Source of the DNA: Paludibacteraceae bacterium
Lineage (GTDB): Bacteria; Bacteroidota; Bacteroidia; Bacteroidales; Paludibacteraceae
Assembly (NCBI GenBank): GCA_017625155.1
Contig: JAGALP010000010.1
Span: 109,407 to 173,406 of the forward strand
Length of the DNA stretch: 64,000 nt
Direction: 5' to 3'
In this document: positions 61,061-64,000 of the stretch, piece after piece
Position numbering within the stretch: the stretch's first letter is position 1
Layout: every line of letters starts with the position of its first letter
Translations under genes and position numbers: made by a program
Notes under the pieces: generated by a model
Database searches by the model: none
What the model was told of the DNA's origin: nothing
Seen by the model: the letters and a program-made list of their open reading frames with translations, nothing else

Positions 61061-63397
61061 TTATTTGATTTCTGCGCCCATGATGTTGTAGGTTTTGCCG
61101 TCGCGAATGATGAGGAGTTGCCCATTGCGCAGGATCTTTTGGGTATTGGTTATTGGCGATGGGGTATTATCTATAGAAGAAAGAATATTGCTCTGGGTAG
61201 TAAATTCGCCTGAGTGCGATTGAAGAGTGTTATCTTCTGTATCCTTTGCCGTAATATCGTAGGTATAGTGAGTTCCTTCATTCAACCCAGTGATTGTAAA
61301 GCGCAGACCATTAATCGTTTGCGTTGCATATTGGGTGGTACGATTGTTCCCATTGCGACCTGGAGCAAAAGCGATATTGAGTAGCTGACCATCGGCGTTA
61401 AAAGTAAGAGTGCAGAATACCTCGTTGCCTTTCTGGATAACGATAGTATAGGTGTCTGCATTCTCAGCAGTTGGCCATGTGATGGTAACATCGTTGGTGC
61501 CAGGAGTAACGACAACGTCATCGGTTGGCACATTCTCAGAATCGGCTTCCATGCATTGGATATATTTGAACGAGCCAAAGACCATATCTAATTGATAATC
61601 TTGCAAATTGTCACATGGTACATTTAGATATACGTTGTAGTTTGCAAAAGATGTACTTTCTGCCATAGGAGGATTGATAGCATAGCAATTCACGTGAACC
61701 AACTTTTTGCAACCTGCAAATGCATAATCGCCAATCGAAGTGACGGTATAAGGAATGGTTATTTCGTTTAGTCCGGTACAATCGCTAAATGCGTCATTTC
61801 CAATATGGGTAATACCATTAGGCAATACCACAGTTTGTATTTCGTTTGTAAACAATCCCCAAGGACGGTTATCATACATTCCGCCAAATCCTGATATTGT
61901 GAGAGTGTTATTTTGATAACTCCAATACAGATTATCGCCGCATTGCCCAAAGAATGTTTGTGCAAACTCAGCAAAGAAAGTTGTATCTTGAGTGAGAATA
62001 AAATGACGTGGATTGTCGGTGTTGCCGTCTGACCATTGCACGAAGTGATAGCCGTAGTTGGCTTCGGCGGTTAATGTGATATTATCTAAATACTCGCCAG
62101 AGGAGTAACCATCTACATAACCTTGATTGCTATCATAGTTTTTGGTGATATAATATGTGTTCTTATCAAAATATGCAGTATAGGTCATATCTCTGTAGGG
62201 ATAAACCGTCACGGTAGCAATACTATCTTTCTCTGGAGTAGGGATAGGCTCGGATTTAACGATGGTATAGGTAGCCTTCTCATCTCCTTCTTGGGTGATT
62301 TCAATCCAAATGTTTTCTTCTACGTTAGTGATATCTATAGTTTGGTTCGCATCACCGCTCCAATAGTCACCATTGCGGAAGATTATGTTGAGTGATTCGC
62401 CGTATTCAGCGTAGTATGTATATGTGTACCAGTCTCCTTCTTTTGTGGTATAATCAGGGTACATGTCGTTGTCATTCCAAATCCAAACTGTGATTTCATC
62501 AGTCCAATGTGCAGGCACTTTGGCTTTAACGGTAATGGGGTAGTTCTTCTCTCGATATTGGTTCCAGTCTTCATCTTGCCAATAAGCTAAGTGGTATCCG
62601 TAGTTTGATTTTGCAGATAGGGTAACTGCTTCGCCATAAACAACTGTAGTGTCGCCATAGACAGTACCACGTGGTTCCTCATCCCACTCTTGATAAATAG
62701 CAGTGCTAATGGTATAGGCAATGCGAGAGGATATTGTAGTGTCGCTAGTAACAACAATTGTACGCTCTTTATCTGTCACCCCGTCACTCCAACCGAGCCA
62801 TGTGCCAGATTCGCTTTCATCCCTGAAACTTATAGAACAGCCTTCACGCATGGTAATTTGAAAAGAAGACTCTCCATAGAACTGGGATGTATATTGTTCG
62901 CAGTGATATTCTTGGACGTAGTATTCGTACGAACCATACAAATTCAATCCCTTGATATTTACAGTGTAATAACGAGCATTTTCGTATAATGATGTGATGG
63001 TTGTATCGCTAGTAACAACAATTGTACGATCTTTATCTGTTACACCATCGCTCCATCCTAGCCAAATAATATCACATCCCCCCTCTTCCCGGAATTGCAC
63101 TTCTGTTCCTTCAGGAACTTGGAACTGCATTTTTGTTACGTCATGTATTGGCTCATTGTAGTAGGTTGGATCATAACCATCTAGATTGTATCCTTGGATT
63201 GTTACGGTGTAAGTTGGATTGAGTTCTTGAGCATTGTCGGTTACCTCAACGGCAGGTTCGCTAGTGCTATTACAATACAAGTCACCAGATTGGAAGTCAT
63301 ATGCCCAGAGGGTGGTGGTGGCGAGGAGGGCGAAGAGGAGCCCACATAATCTCTCTTTTAGAGGGGAGGAAATGATTGTAGAGAAAATCTTTTTCAT
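61061..63397 (-). CDS. Large secreted protein: tandem repeats, CBM26-like domain, LRR_5 repeats, FnIII-like domain, shared tail
   Basis: 778 residues. Long signal peptide ending TTLWAY. Two InlB/flagellin-type repeats contain nearly the same WLGWSDGVTDKDRTIVVTSD block (about 118 and 202), also repeated at DNA level. A region around 305-390 (ITVWIWNDND, EGDWYTYTYYAEYGESLNIIFRNGDYW) looks like a CBM26-type starch-binding module. BspA-like leucine-rich repeats follow (VVLPNGITHIGNDAFSDCTGLNEI), then an FnIII-like domain (DVTITWPTAENADTYTI). The 25-residue tail ends the protein (KILRNGQLLI... AEIK). Likely a surface or secreted adhesin or glycan binder; no catalytic motif. Confidence 0.8.
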   Translation of the reverse strand: MKKIFSTIISSPLKERLCGLLFALLATTTLWAYDFQSGDLYCNSTSEPAVEVTDNAQELNPTYTVTIQGYNLDGYDPTYYNEPIHDVTKMQFQVPEGTEVQFREEGGCDIIWLGWSDGVTDKDRTIVVTSDTTITSLYENARYYTVNIKGLNLYGSYEYYVQEYHCEQYTSQFYGESSFQITMREGCSISFRDESESGTWLGWSDGVTDKERTIVVTSDTTISSRIAYTISTAIYQEWDEEPRGTVYGDTTVVYGEAVTLSAKSNYGYHLAYWQDEDWNQYREKNYPITVKAKVPAHWTDEITVWIWNDNDMYPDYTTKEGDWYTYTYYAEYGESLNIIFRNGDYWSGDANQTIDITNVEENIWIEITQEGDEKATYTIVKSEPIPTPEKDSIATVTVYPYRDMTYTAYFDKNTYYITKNYDSNQGYVDGYSSGEYLDNITLTAEANYGYHFVQWSDGNTDNPRHFILTQDTTFFAEFAQTFFGQCGDNLYWSYQNNTLTISGFGGMYDNRPWGLFTNEIQTVVLPNGITHIGNDAFSDCTGLNEITIPYTVTSIGDYAFAGCKKLVHVNCYAINPPMAESTSFANYNVYLNVPCDNLQDYQLDMVFGSFKYIQCMEADSENVPTDDVVVTPGTNDVTITWPTAENADTYTIVIQKGNEVFCTLTFNADGQLLNIAFAPGRNGNNRTTQYATQTINGLRFTITGLNEGTHYTYDITAKDTEDNTLQSHSGEFTTQSNILSSIDNTPSPITNTQKILRNGQLLIIRDGKTYNIMGAEIK

Positions 63398-63480
63398 GTT
63401 GATTGAATTTTTAATTGTTAGTATTATTGTTATTTATTGGTATATAGACAGAAAAAGCGTGCGCTTTCGTTCGCTTCAAT

Positions 63481-63616
63481 TTGATTATCTGAGGTCTTCG
63501 ACTACCTTACTTGTTCAAATCTACGCACGGAAAACTCACGCTGAAAGCATGAGCGTGCATAAACCATACTTGAACAAGTAGTGATTACTGAAGTTGTCGA
63601 AGTTTCAGATAATCAA
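63481..63616 (-). other. 136-nt inverted-repeat element in the leader of the 61061 gene
   Basis: Nested arms pair in order: TTGATTATCTGA (63481-63492) with TCAGATAATCAA (63605-63616); CTTCGAC (63496) with GTCGAAG (63596); TACTTGTTCAA (63508) with TTGAACAAGTA (63570); and an apical CACGCT (63537) with AGCGTG (63552). That is 36 base pairs in one elongated structure, located between the promoter at 63679 and the start codon at 63397, so it would be transcribed. It could be a cis-regulatory RNA or a mobile inverted-repeat element. Confidence 0.7.
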
Positions 63617-63678
63617 GTCTGGGCTTATAACGCTATATAAAATATGTAGTGATGGGTAACACTTTACCGAATCGGGGA

Positions 63679-63686
63679 CAAAGGTA
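63679..63686 (-). promoter_or_regulatory. -7 box of the 61061 gene (TACCTTTG)
   Basis: Minus-strand TACCTTTG, about 280 nt before the start codon; the leader contains the inverted-repeat element. Confidence 0.6.
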
Positions 63687-64000
63687 CAACAAAATTTGCA
63701 AGTGTGCAAATTTCTGAGGAGAAAAGTGAAAAGTATAGGGTGTAGAGGCGGGGATACTCGGCGAATTAACGCCGAGCACTTGACAGGCGGCGGGTGACAG
63801 GTGGTAGTTCGCTTCGCTGTAGATCGGCGCTGTGCGCCTGTAGTTGGTAGGTTGCTGCACTGGAGGTGGAGGATATTAGGGAGTCGAGCGGAGGATAGGT
63901 GGCATGGTACGGGGAAAGTATTGGATGGTGATACAGTGGTAACAGAGTGGTATCGGAATAGTAACGAGGTGGTTTCGAGAAAGATAGCGGGAAAGAAGCA
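63687..64000. other. Non-coding region at the right edge with a perfect hairpin and purine-rich repeats
   Basis: CTCGGCG (63757-63763), loop AATTAA, CGCCGAG (63770-63776) form a perfect 7-bp hairpin. The remainder is purine-rich on the plus strand, with recurring GTGGTA, GGTGGT and GGATA words (63880-63990), resembling the simple-sequence tracts at 7400-7840 on the opposite strand. No gene is supported up to the window edge. Confidence 0.55.

Noticed and set aside
63633-63860. 75-codon minus-strand frame at the right edge
   Set aside because: It spans the TACCTTTG promoter box and a perfect hairpin, has no domain and no upstream promoter.

Overview
The window looks like a chromosomal segment of a Bacteroidales-type bacterium (phylum Bacteroidota). 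The evidence is a SusC/SusD pair inside a large polysaccharide utilisation locus, repeated TTTG-(19 to 20 nt)-TAnnTTTG promoters of the Bacteroidota type, starts without Shine-Dalgarno sequences, a long alanine-rich S16, and gene orders such as ExbB / small membrane protein / ExbD / ExbD. Species cannot be named from the sequence alone.

Layout. 1-7564: a minus-strand block running gyrB, a LOG-family gene, a catalytically silent GH16-like protein, kdsA, kdsD, an aroF-type DAHP synthase and an OPT transporter cut by the window edge. 7329-8059: about 730 nt of non-coding simple repeats. 8060-12051: tRNA-Met, rpsP, a small lipoprotein, a family 2 glycosyltransferase, rpsT, tRNA-Glu and an outer-membrane barrel. 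12138-14458: a TPP riboswitch abutting a TonB-dependent receptor, probably for thiamin uptake.

14593-39435 is a beta-glucan utilisation locus. It holds a SusR-like membrane regulator, SusC (broken by one in-frame TGA) and SusD, two Ig-fold surface lipoproteins, four GH16 enzymes, a GH128, a GPH-family symporter, a cytoplasmic phosphorylase of the GH94/GH149/GH161 clan, a GH30 and a GH3. Surface endo-beta-1,3-glucanases would cut laminarin-like beta-1,3(1,6)-glucan, GH30 and GH3 would trim branches and ends in the periplasm, and the symporter would feed short beta-1,3-glucans to the cytosolic phosphorylase, giving glucose 1-phosphate. 39473-46624 continues on the same strand with four secreted proteins built from discoidin-like and jelly-roll modules.

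46665-64000 is mostly housekeeping: an ECF sigma factor with a membrane protein, an HD phosphohydrolase, lpxD, pgk, a DUF3127 protein, a metallophosphoesterase, an ExbB/ExbD operon, tRNA-Ser, tatD, queA, a THUMP methyltransferase and a large secreted repeat protein.

Three cross-cutting patterns stand out. First, six secreted proteins end in the same gap-free 25-residue tail; all have ordinary signal peptides, while none of the eight lipoproteins of the glucan locus has it, so it looks like a secretion or anchoring signal. Second, short simple-sequence words (CTACAC, CCAATA, TTTTCA, CCGGA and ACTCTAA types) occur both between genes and, in frame, inside conserved enzymes such as QueA. Third, two unlinked 63-nt elements carry the same 8-nt start followed by five 11-nt repeats.
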